Shown here: in pieces, positions 1 through 6,515 of the stretch
Position numbering within the stretch: the first letter of the stretch is position 1
Layout of the letters: each line of letters starts with the position of its first letter
From: Gammaproteobacteria bacterium
Lineage (GTDB): Bacteria; Pseudomonadota; Gammaproteobacteria; SZUA-21
NCBI GenBank assembly: GCA_003233075.1
Contig: QIKQ01000375.1
Span: 1-13,062 of the forward strand
Reading direction: 5' to 3'
Length of the DNA: 13,062 bases
The notes under the pieces: model-generated
What the model saw: only the letters and a program-made list of their open reading frames with translations
Told to the model about the DNA's origin: nothing
The model's database searches: none
Made by a program: the position numbers and the translations under genes

Positions 1-2398
1 ATAACCACTGCGTAAAGGCATTAGCATCATTCCAAGAAACATTGATCACTGGCCGCGTTCTTCTGCCCCAGCCGGAATCACTTGGTCGTGGTCGCCCTGT
101 TTCTTGTGCAAAACGATCATATTGCTCAAAAGTAATTTCGGTTTTGCTGATCGCAAATGATTTAGCAAAACTTACTTTTCTTTGCGGACCTTCATTGCCA
201 CGTCGGCCTTTTTCTTTGCTGCTAGAGCCAAGAGTGAAAGAGCCCTTGCGCATCACAATCATTTGCGGTTCAAACGCATGAGCTGAACGAAGTACGCGTT
301 TATAATTCAGGCTAATTGAAATACTCATGTCCTCTTTTGCTATTGTGATTCGTTTTTCTTTAGCTTGATAATCATTTTTCTCAACTCGAACTAAGTAAGT
401 ACCAGAAGGTAATTCTATACCGTCTTTATATTCAGTCGGAAAATCAACAATAGAAACTTGCGCGCCTTTTGGTTTGGTTATCACCGTTAATTTAACTACC
501 GTTAATTTAACTAGGGACTCTTTTAAGAGCACAAAAATATTTTCATCTTTGCTTTCAATTGTTACCCATTTTTTCATAGGCGCATAGCTTGGCGCAGTAA
601 TTTCAAGCTGATAGCGACCCGGTATTAGCTTCATACCCGCGACATAAGGCTCTGGATAATCTAAAATTTTAACGGCTGCATTAGCGGGTGTTGTTTTAAC
701 CGTAAGCGCATACACTGCTTCGGCTAAAGTCACTTTAACGGTGACTGTCTTATTGCGAACTGTAATCAGTCTTTGTTCCGGTTTAAAACCTGGAGCAGAA
801 ATCTCAATTCGATAACTGCCTGGCTTTAATCTTTGTCCCGCCACATAGTCCATCTTAGGATCAAGAATCCGAACGGAGGAGTCCGCTGGATTAGCTTTAA
901 TAATTAAAGCGTATTTATCATCTGTTAATTCGATTGTTTTGTTCACTTCTTTATCTTTTACGGCGACTGTCACCGTTTTACTTCGATAACCCGCAGCAGT
1001 AATTTTAAGTTTGTATTTACCTGGCGGCAATTTCATGCCTGCCGAGTACTTGCCTTTTATATTTAAAATGGCGATTTTTGCGTTTTTAGGCTCCGTGTTA
1101 ATCGTAAATGGAAATGCCAACTTGCTTAGCTTGAGTGATAAATTAATATCTTTCTTTTTAATAGTAAAACTTTTGACTAATTTTTTATAACCTTTTGCAC
1201 TCAGCTCAATTTTATATTTGCCTGGCTTGTATTTATTTTTACCAATAAACTTCAAACCTTTTGGTGAAATAAATTTAATAGTTGCGCTATCAGGTTTTGC
1301 CTTGACATTAACCGCATACACATCGAGTGCTAAATTAAATGAGGCGATTTTAGGTTCAGTGACTACAATGGCTTCTTTACGGGTTCTAAAGCCTTTTGCA
1401 CTCAATTCAACTTGATATTGGCCTGGCATCAGGCTCATGCCTTTCGTGTATGGCTTATCGTAGTTAGTAAACTTAATTTTAGTCGTCTTAGGTATCACCT
1501 TGATTATCAAGCTGACAGGTTTGCCTTGCAGCTTAATTGTGGTTGTTTGCGAAGCACCGTAAACACTTACCTTACGTGTCACCGCTGCATAGCCAGGCGC
1601 CTTGACTTCAACAGTGTAATCGCCTGATCTAAGTGAAATACCATTTTTGTAATCTTTATCTGATTCTAAAATTTCAATACTACTAATGGCTGCAGCCTGC
1701 GAAGGTTCAATCGCTATACTGAGCTTGTAACGTTTTTTGGTCGGTTTAAGCTCTATAAAAATCGACTTAGCCGCATCAAAAACGACTACGTCTTGACGTT
1801 TAGTTTTAAAACCACGCGCGGATACTTGGACGCTATATTTACCAGGCTTTAGTTTTATTTGCGGGCTATATTTGCCTTTTATATTTAGTATTTGAATTTT
1901 TGCTTTTTTCGGAAATGTTTTAATCGTCAGACCATAATTAAAATCTTCGAGCACCGCTTTCACTCGTTTAATTTGATCAGCCACAATAATGACATCAGCA
2001 TTGTAAGGTTTAAAACCAGTTTTTTCGACGCGTAATTGGTAAGTGCCTTCTTTTAAAGTATCCGCGTCAAAGGGGGTTTGGCCGGATAACTTCTCGTTAA
2101 TATAAACAGACGCATCATCGGGCTGACTTATTACTCTTAGTGTGCCATTCTTAACAACTGGCTCAACGACTTTTTTTGTAAAAAATTGATCAAACCAGCC
2201 TGTATAAAACCCTGCTGCAACGCCAGCGATTATCAGTACAATGACTACGTACATTCCACCGCCGCCACCGCCACCCTGTGGTGCTCGCGGTCTTCGGCCG
2301 CGTTCTCGTCGGTTTGAACCCATACCGCCAGATCCAAAGTCATCAAGACCTAAATCCAGATCGTCATCTCTTGTATCTCTGTTTCTTCTTCTACTCAT
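1..2398 (-). CDS. Membrane-anchored multi-PEGA protein with a C-terminal FGE-sulfatase (SUMF1/EgtB/PvdO-like) domain, 3' end outside the window
   Basis: I translated the minus strand from the ATG at 2396-2398. It is open without interruption to the window edge, giving 799 residues with the C terminus missing. Residues 1-40 are a charged, probably cytoplasmic head rich in Arg and Asp. A run of seven Gly (about 42-48) leads into one hydrophobic helix (about 49-68, MYVVIVLIIAGVAAGFYTGW). Residues about 86-698 are nine PEGA-type repeats. From about 711 the sequence matches the start of an FGE-sulfatase domain: MIVMRKGSFTLGS, then an ISKTEITFEQYDRFA segment, then RPVINVSWNDANAFTQWL at the edge. 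Topology is probably N-in, with the repeats and enzyme-like domain in the periplasm. The family includes formylglycine-generating enzymes, EgtB-like iron enzymes and many non-catalytic members. The decisive C-terminal residues lie outside the window, so activity cannot be judged. No good Shine-Dalgarno precedes the ATG. The next gene inward ends 323 bp upstream, so it is probably transcribed separately. Confidence 0.88.
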   Translation of the reverse strand, partial: MSRRRNRDTRDDDLDLGLDDFGSGGMGSNRRERGRRPRAPQGGGGGGGMYVVIVLIIAGVAAGFYTGWFDQFFTKKVVEPVVKNGTLRVISQPDDASVYINEKLSGQTPFDADTLKEGTYQLRVEKTGFKPYNADVIIVADQIKRVKAVLEDFNYGLTIKTFPKKAKIQILNIKGKYSPQIKLKPGKYSVQVSARGFKTKRQDVVVFDAAKSIFIELKPTKKRYKLSIAIEPSQAAAISSIEILESDKDYKNGISLRSGDYTVEVKAPGYAAVTRKVSVYGASQTTTIKLQGKPVSLIIKVIPKTTKIKFTNYDKPYTKGMSLMPGQYQVELSAKGFRTRKEAIVVTEPKIASFNLALDVYAVNVKAKPDSATIKFISPKGLKFIGKNKYKPGKYKIELSAKGYKKLVKSFTIKKKDINLSLKLSKLAFPFTINTEPKNAKIAILNIKGKYSAGMKLPPGKYKLKITAAGYRSKTVTVAVKDKEVNKTIELTDDKYALIIKANPADSSVRILDPKMDYVAGQRLKPGSYRIEISAPGFKPEQRLITVRNKTVTVKVTLAEAVYALTVKTTPANAAVKILDYPEPYVAGMKLIPGRYQLEITAPSYAPMKKWVTIESKDENIFVLLKESLVKLTVVKLTVITKPKGAQVSIVDFPTEYKDGIELPSGTYLVRVEKNDYQAKEKRITIAKEDMSISISLNYKRVLRSAHAFEPQMIVMRKGSFTLGSSSKEKGRRGNEGPQRKVSFAKSFAISKTEITFEQYDRFAQETGRPRPSDSGWGRRTRPVINVSWNDANAFTQWL
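305..2143 (-). repeat. Nine tandem PEGA repeats within the membrane-anchored protein
   Basis: These are protein repeats of about 63-68 residues, each with the pattern: hydrophobic strand, a P..A-like turn, variable loop, then a conserved core such as LKPGKYSVQVSARGFK. Approximate residue spans are 86-153, 155-217, 224-290, 293-358, 360-425, 428-492, 495-560, 562-626 and 632-698. The cores read EGTYQLRVEKTGF, PGKYSVQVSARGF, SGDYTVEVKAPGY, PGQYQVELSAKGF, PGKYKIELSAKGY, PGKYKLKITAAGY, PGSYRIEISAPGF, PGRYQLEITAPSY and SGTYLVRVEKNDY. PEGA domains are found on bacterial surface proteins, so the array is likely a rigid stalk. Repeats 2 and 6 share the stretch ILNIKGKYS, which suggests duplication between them. 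Confidence 0.85.
483..512. repeat. 15-bp in-frame tandem duplication at the start of the ninth PEGA repeat
   Basis: The 15-bp unit ACCGTTAATTTAACT occurs perfectly twice, at 483-497 and 498-512. On the coding (minus) strand it yields a doubled VKLTV in the protein (VKLTVVKLTV, about residues 630-639). The reading frame is kept. It is probably a recent slippage event that lengthened the first strand of the last PEGA repeat. Confidence 0.85.
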
Positions 2399-2720
2399 AT
2401 AATTTAGTGCCAGATCAGATAGTTACACGATTTAATTAAGCCGATATGATTGTAATGTAATCTACGCCGCTTTGCAGCATACTTTGTCCACTTTTTTGTA
2501 TCATTTCCAATCTATTTAGTTAATTTAACGGGAATTAAAAAAATGCTGGCTGAGATTCAATCAAATTGCGATTCATATTGCTAAGCTGCACAAATAGTAG
2601 CGCCAACTTAGCAGTGAAAATACCTATTTTTTAAAGGATATGCCCATCCAAACCATAGCAATTTGCGTAACAAGGTCTAAATGGTGCCCTAAAGTAGACC
2701 AAAGAGCGCCTTAAAAAGAT
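2399..2720. other. Intergenic region, no gene seen
   Basis: This is 322 bp of AT-rich sequence between the PEGA gene start and the end of the hydrolase gene. It should hold the promoter of the PEGA gene, but no convincing -35/-10 pair stands out. Two weak inverted repeats are visible: GGTCTA/TAGACC (2674-2679 with 2695-2700) and TGCTAAG/CTTAGCA (2579-2585 with 2607-2613, 21-nt loop). Neither is followed by a T tract in the orientation needed to end the hydrolase transcript, so I do not call a terminator. Confidence 0.5.
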
Positions 2721-3278
2721 TTAAGTGGCTTTTGAGCTTTTGTTCAAGCGACGCGCAATTCTGACTGCAATTGTCGCCAGCAAAACCGGAATCCAAATAA
2801 TAATAATCTCTGTTTTTAGTATTAACCAGGCTCTATCGGTAAAAAATTGCGTGCCAAACGGCGATACTTTAATTGGACGCCAATCAAAAAAATAACGGCT
2901 TGAATCAAAGGGAATAAAAAAACCTACGCCCTTGCCGCCCGTTGTCATTGCATCCAATATTCCGTGAGACACACCAGCCAAGAAAATCAGAAATAAAATC
3001 CACCACCATTTAAGCTGAAACCACTCTGACTTTGGTATTACTATCACACTGGCTAACATTGCCATCAAAAACGCAAAAACAATTGAATGACTAAATCCGC
3101 GGTGACCCAATGGATGCTCATAGGGAATGTGCAAAGCAAAAGCGAGCACATCAAGGTCTGGTATTACGGAGACTGTCAGTAATAATATAATTAAACGAAT
3201 TTTTTCTTTTTTTTCTAATTTAGGAGCAACTTGGCTCAGACTTCCGGCTAAAATTGCATGAGTAAAAATGGTTGCCAA
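2721..3278 (-). CDS. YdjM/YbcI-like (DUF457) inner-membrane metal-dependent hydrolase
   Basis: The 185-residue protein has about four hydrophobic segments (about 28-50, 64-81, 90-106, 155-174). It carries the His/Asp motifs of the DUF457 membrane-bound hydrolase family: THA near the N terminus (His7), PDLD (40-43), HRGFSH (59-64) and HGILDAMTTGG (105-115). The conserved FFIPFDSSR (120-128) follows. These are presumed metal ligands; a YdjM-type protein is LexA-regulated in E. coli, but the substrate of the family is unknown. The start is TTG at 3276-3278, supported by AGGAG at 3286-3290 with a 7-nt spacer and by the family's N-terminal THA motif, which leaves no room for a later start. It lies 48 bp downstream of panC on the same strand and may be read through from it. 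No LexA box was identified. Confidence 0.85.
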   Translation of the reverse strand: MATIFTHAILAGSLSQVAPKLEKKEKIRLIILLLTVSVIPDLDVLAFALHIPYEHPLGHRGFSHSIVFAFLMAMLASVIVIPKSEWFQLKWWWILFLIFLAGVSHGILDAMTTGGKGVGFFIPFDSSRYFFDWRPIKVSPFGTQFFTDRAWLILKTEIIIIWIPVLLATIAVRIARRLNKSSKAT

Positions 3279-3285
3279 ACTCTCT

Positions 3286-3290
3286 CTCCT
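3286..3290 (-). promoter_or_regulatory. Shine-Dalgarno AGGAG that fixes the TTG start of the DUF457 gene
   Basis: On the minus strand AGGAG sits seven bases before the TTG at 3278. It decides the start because no ATG or GTG is nearby. Confidence 0.65.
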
Positions 3291-3326
3291 AATAATTGCC
3301 TAGCTATTACGAAAACTTATTTAAAT

Positions 3327-4196
3327 TTATTTTAAAGTAAATTTGATATTATCGATTAACCTTGCCTTACCCAAATGAGCAGAAGCTAGTATAACAAGAT
3401 CCTTGTCAGCCGAGTTAGGTTCTGCTTCAGTTAAGCTTTTTGCATTTCGAATGCTGACATATTCTGCTATAAATCCAGATTCAGTCAGTTCCTTCATTGC
3501 CAATTTTTCCAAAGAAAAATAATCCTTCTGAGCGCGTAATATTCGTTCGCGCGTATTCTTTAAAATTTGCTGTAACCTAGGTGCTTGTTTTCGTTCTGCT
3601 GACGTTAAATATTGATTACGACTACTTAAAGCCAAGCCGTCTTCTTCTCTCACTGTCGCCACCGAAACTAATTCAATTGGATAATTTAAATCCTCAACCA
3701 TGTGCTTTATGACGATAAACTGTTGAAAGTCCTTTTCGCCAAACATCGCAAAATCAGGTCGTACAACATTAAATAACTTCGCAACAACTGTCGTTACCCC
3801 TTCAAAATGACCAGGTCTAAACTCGCCGCACAATTGATCTGATAAATTTGGCACATAAATTCGCGTTTGGATTTTATCGTCTTTACTGCTTAAGTTGGGA
3901 TAAATTTGCTCTACACTGGGCGCGTATAAGTAGTCTACTTTAGCTGAACAAAGCGCAAGCGAATCCGTGCCTAAGGTTTTTGGGTAACTGCCATAATCTT
4001 CATTTTTACCAAATTGCAGCGGATTAACAAATATACTAACAACGACAACGTCGGCCATTTCTTGGGCGACCTTGATTAGCTCAAGATGACCTTTATGCAA
4101 ATTACCCATAGTCGGAACAAATGCGATCGATTGACCTTGTCGTCGGCACTCTTCGGTGTTTTGGCGTAAGGTTTCATTGTTATCCACTATTAACAT
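3327..4196 (-). CDS. panC: Pantothenate synthetase (pantoate--beta-alanine ligase)
   Basis: It catalyses the ATP-dependent joining of pantoate and beta-alanine to give pantothenate, in the cytoplasm, as the last step before CoA synthesis. At 289 residues it has the usual family length (about 280-290). Visible signatures are PTMGNLHKGH (28-37, the HIGH-like ATP site of this nucleotidyltransferase fold), GEKDFQQ (154-160), TVREEDGLALSSRNQYL (182-198, including the KMSKS-equivalent SSRN) and SIFVNPLQF (55-63). The ATG at 4194-4196 matches the family start, where LRQ soon precedes the PTMG motif. The preceding sequence has only a weak GAGA Shine-Dalgarno. panB lies 46 bp upstream on the same strand, so the two form an operon and supply consecutive substrates. 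Nothing appears broken. Confidence 0.97.
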   Translation of the reverse strand: MLIVDNNETLRQNTEECRRQGQSIAFVPTMGNLHKGHLELIKVAQEMADVVVVSIFVNPLQFGKNEDYGSYPKTLGTDSLALCSAKVDYLYAPSVEQIYPNLSSKDDKIQTRIYVPNLSDQLCGEFRPGHFEGVTTVVAKLFNVVRPDFAMFGEKDFQQFIVIKHMVEDLNYPIELVSVATVREEDGLALSSRNQYLTSAERKQAPRLQQILKNTRERILRAQKDYFSLEKLAMKELTESGFIAEYVSIRNAKSLTEAEPNSADKDLVILASAHLGKARLIDNIKFTLK

Positions 4197-4242
4197 GCTA
4201 TCTCAGTAATGCCTTTATATTTAAACTTTTTGCCGCTCATTT

Positions 4243-5076
4243 TTATTTAAAACTATGAGCTTCGCTCGGAAACTGACCCGCTTTTACTTCTGAAATAAAT
4301 TGTTTGATTGCCGCCTCAATAGTATCCGCATCAAGCATATAGTTTTTACTAAATTTTGGTATTCTGCCAACACTCACGCCTAAAATATCATGCAAAACTA
4401 ATACCTGTGCATCTGTATCCGAACCAGCACCTATACCAATCACCGGTATTTTTAGCTTTTCACTAATTTTCTTTGCTAATTTAGCGGGTACACATTCTAA
4501 TAAAAGTAAATCTGCACCTGAGGCTTCAAAGTTAATCGCGTCTTCTTGCATTTGCTTTGCACTTAACTCATCCCGGCCTTGGACACGATAACCGCCAATC
4601 TTATGTACCGATTGGGGTCGCAAGCCTAAATGTGCGCACACGGGTATACCTTGGATAGCCAAAGCAGTAATAATATCAGCCTGCTCTTTGCTGCCTTCTA
4701 ATTTGACTGCGCTAGCACCGCCTTCCTGCATCAAGCGAGCCGCGTTTTCTAAAGCAAAACCTTTATCACGATAGCTCATAAACGGCATATCAGCGATTTG
4801 CAAAGCTCTATTACACACTCTTGCTACGCATTGACTGTGATAAATTATATGTTCAACCGTCACTGGCAAGGTTGAATCATGACCCTGTATAACCATTCCC
4901 AGCGAGTCACCGACCAAAATCATTTCAACACCCGCTTGATCAATAATATGTGCAAAACTAGCATCATAAGCGGTCAGCATGACTGCTTTCTCACCCTGCT
5001 GTTTCATTTCCGCAAGCGTTTTTACATTAATTTTTTTAGGCTGATTTACGCTATTCGGGTTTGCATAATCTGTCAT
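4243..5076 (-). CDS. panB: 3-methyl-2-oxobutanoate hydroxymethyltransferase (ketopantoate hydroxymethyltransferase)
   Basis: PanB transfers a hydroxymethyl group from 5,10-methylene-tetrahydrofolate to alpha-ketoisovalerate, giving ketopantoate, the first committed step to pantothenate. The cytoplasmic enzyme needs Mg2+. In the 277-residue reading, LTAYDASFA (34-42), VGDSLGMVIQG (55-65, metal ligand Asp57), IADMPF (94-99, Asp97), VKLEG (124-128), AHLGLRPQ (148-155), LLLECVP (191-197, catalytic Glu194) and IGIGAG (213-218) are all present. I chose the ATG at 5074-5076 because it is preceded by a GGAAAAAG stretch and gives a family-like length. A TTG at 5091 would add five residues (MNWKK) but has no Shine-Dalgarno. 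It is followed by panC. Upstream lies a palindromic element that separates it from the kinase-folK-pcnB group. GRIPKF at 238-243 replaces the commoner GH.PKF. Confidence 0.96.
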   Translation of the reverse strand: MTDYANPNSVNQPKKINVKTLAEMKQQGEKAVMLTAYDASFAHIIDQAGVEMILVGDSLGMVIQGHDSTLPVTVEHIIYHSQCVARVCNRALQIADMPFMSYRDKGFALENAARLMQEGGASAVKLEGSKEQADIITALAIQGIPVCAHLGLRPQSVHKIGGYRVQGRDELSAKQMQEDAINFEASGADLLLLECVPAKLAKKISEKLKIPVIGIGAGSDTDAQVLVLHDILGVSVGRIPKFSKNYMLDADTIEAAIKQFISEVKAGQFPSEAHSFK

Positions 5077-5225
5077 CTTTTTCCAATTCAAATAGAGCGA
5101 ATATTAAGCAATATAGTAACCTATTTTGCCTAACATGCTGTAAATAAATGTTAAAAAGTGAATATTTGCTACCTTTATTCATTCGCAGTTTGCAGGGGTA
5201 TTGCGAGTGCAGAGAATTTATAACC

Positions 5226-5302
5226 CGTAGCCCGGCTCTTTACGCGCGCAGAGATGCGCATGGTAGGGCTTTGCTGTAGCAGTTGCCTAGAGCCGGGCTA
5301 CG
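5226..5302. repeat. REP-like palindromic element with a predicted three-way junction
   Basis: A perfect 14-bp inverted repeat, CGTAGCCCGGCTCT at 5226-5239 and its complement at 5289-5302, encloses 49 nt. The enclosed part holds two smaller hairpins: GCGC (5246-5249) with GCGC (5256-5259) over a 6-nt loop, and TAGG/CCTA (5264-5267 with 5286-5289, whose last base competes with the outer stem) around TGCT/AGCA (5272-5275 with 5278-5281). The transcript would fold into a Y shape. GTAGCCCGG-type ends are typical of repetitive extragenic palindromes in proteobacteria. It lies 22 bp past the kinase stop codon and about 150 bp before panB, so it could protect the 3' end of the upstream message or mark an operon boundary. 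No U tract follows, so it is not a classical terminator. Confidence 0.8.
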
Positions 5303-5323
5303 AAACCGAATTACAGAATTTAA

Positions 5324-6001
5324 TTAGGCGGAGATTGGAATGGGATTAAAATAATGTCGGCCACTATCAACTTCAAGTATTCGAGTTTTAAGTATTTCGT
5401 AATCTAAACTATTATGTGCTGGATCAATTTCTTCGGCATTCACTATTAATAGTGGTGACGCTTGATAGTCGTGAAAAAATCGCGCATAAGCATTAGCGAC
5501 TTCGGTTAGATATTCGGCCGAAATTCTGCTTTCAATCGCTAAACCTCGATTATGAATTCTCTGCCTTAATACTGACGCGGGTGCTTGTAAATAAACGACC
5601 AAATCGGGTGCGGGGGCATGCACATCAAGCTTATCAAAAATTTGCTGATATAATTCAAGTTCATCATTATCCAGAGTGAGCTCAGCGAATAAGCGATCTT
5701 TCTCTAATAAAAAATCCGCAACAATCACAGGATTAAACATATCCGATTGACGCATATCTTGCAGCTGCTGTGCCCGTTGAAATAAAAAAAACAATTGAGT
5801 CGGAAATGCTGCCTGAACTGAATTATTATAATATCTTTCAAGAAAAGGATTGCTGACTGCATCCTCTAACATTAATTCCGAACCAAAGCTGCTGGCAAGT
5901 TGTTTAGCTAAGCTAGTTTTACCCACTCCGATTGGCCCTTCAACTACGATATACCGCTTATTTGATATCTCGCGAATTTTCTTATCGTTATCAGCTATCA
6001 C
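5324..6001 (-). CDS. Deoxynucleoside kinase (deoxyadenosine/deoxyguanosine kinase family)
   Basis: This cytoplasmic enzyme phosphorylates deoxynucleosides with ATP in the salvage pathway. The 225-residue length fits the family. Motifs are the P-loop GPIGVGKTS (22-30), NPFLERYY (51-58), the substrate-site segment DFLLEKDRLFA (96-106, the D/E-R region of the family), a lid region RIHNRGLAIESRIS (148-161) and YLTEVANAYARFF (164-176). The preferred base cannot be read from sequence. The start is GTG at 5999-6001, overlapping the folK stop by 4 bp (GTGA), so translation is probably coupled. No strong Shine-Dalgarno is visible. A nucleoside kinase directly after folK, and sometimes fused to it, occurs in other bacteria; here the two remain separate. 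Confidence in the family is high, in the substrate low. Confidence 0.9.
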   Translation of the reverse strand: MIADNDKKIREISNKRYIVVEGPIGVGKTSLAKQLASSFGSELMLEDAVSNPFLERYYNNSVQAAFPTQLFFLFQRAQQLQDMRQSDMFNPVIVADFLLEKDRLFAELTLDNDELELYQQIFDKLDVHAPAPDLVVYLQAPASVLRQRIHNRGLAIESRISAEYLTEVANAYARFFHDYQASPLLIVNAEEIDPAHNSLDYEILKTRILEVDSGRHYFNPIPISA

Positions 6002-6501
6002 TGTGTATCAAACTCATTATTCCCCAATTGTTTAAGTCCCTTTTTATCGCATCGACTCACTAGTTCTTTTATAGCACCTAGATCTGGGATGTAAAGCTCT
6101 GGTTCAATTTCATACAAGGGATACAAGACAAATTCTCTTGCAGAGATGTCGTAATGAGGAATTTGCAATTCTTTTGTGTTTATTTTTTCATCTCCGTACA
6201 AAATTATATCAATATCTATTATTCTGGAAGCCCATTTCTGAGTGCTGCGAACTCTGCCCTGTTGATTTTCTATACTCGAAGTTGCCGCAAATAATTCAGT
6301 TGGACTCAGTTTAGATTGCAGTAAAACAACTGCGTTGATGTAGTCAGATTGGTCCGCGCCACCCATGGGCTTGCTTAGATACAAGCTTGAGCTCTGTATT
6401 AAATTTGAGTCTTTTATTAATTTTAGTTGACGTATAGCGATTTTAATTTGTTCAATCGGGTTTTGTAAATTACTACCCAAACCTAAATAAACATCAATCA
6501 T
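5998..6501 (-). CDS. folK: 2-amino-4-hydroxy-6-hydroxymethyldihydropteridine diphosphokinase
   Basis: FolK (HPPK) transfers pyrophosphate from ATP to 6-hydroxymethyl-dihydropterin, just before dihydropteroate synthase in folate synthesis. The 167-residue protein matches the usual length (about 160). GLGSNLQNP (7-15) is the family's opening motif, IENQQGRVRS (77-86) and KWASRIIDIDIILYG (89-103) contain the Mg-binding Asp pair (about 96 and 98), and LQIPHYDISAREFVLYPL (112-129) is the conserved PH...R.FVL.PL block. The ATG at 6499-6501 gives the expected N terminus. pcnB ends 14 bp upstream and the kinase start overlaps its stop codon, so all three genes are probably co-transcribed. Its product feeds folate, and methylene-tetrahydrofolate is a substrate of PanB two genes downstream. 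Confidence 0.96.
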   Translation of the reverse strand: MIDVYLGLGSNLQNPIEQIKIAIRQLKLIKDSNLIQSSSLYLSKPMGGADQSDYINAVVLLQSKLSPTELFAATSSIENQQGRVRSTQKWASRIIDIDIILYGDEKINTKELQIPHYDISAREFVLYPLYEIEPELYIPDLGAIKELVSRCDKKGLKQLGNNEFDTQ

Positions 6502-6515
6502 GCTTGAGACTAAGC

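Noticed and set aside
1218..1627. Plus-strand open frames across the PEGA repeats
   Set aside because: They are antisense to the long minus-strand PEGA frame and have no coding features of their own.
4234..4260. GCTCAT/ATGAGC inverted repeat between panB and panC as a terminator
   Set aside because: It is only 6 bp with a 14-nt AT-rich loop, overlaps the panB stop, and lacks a T tract. panC clearly continues the operon.
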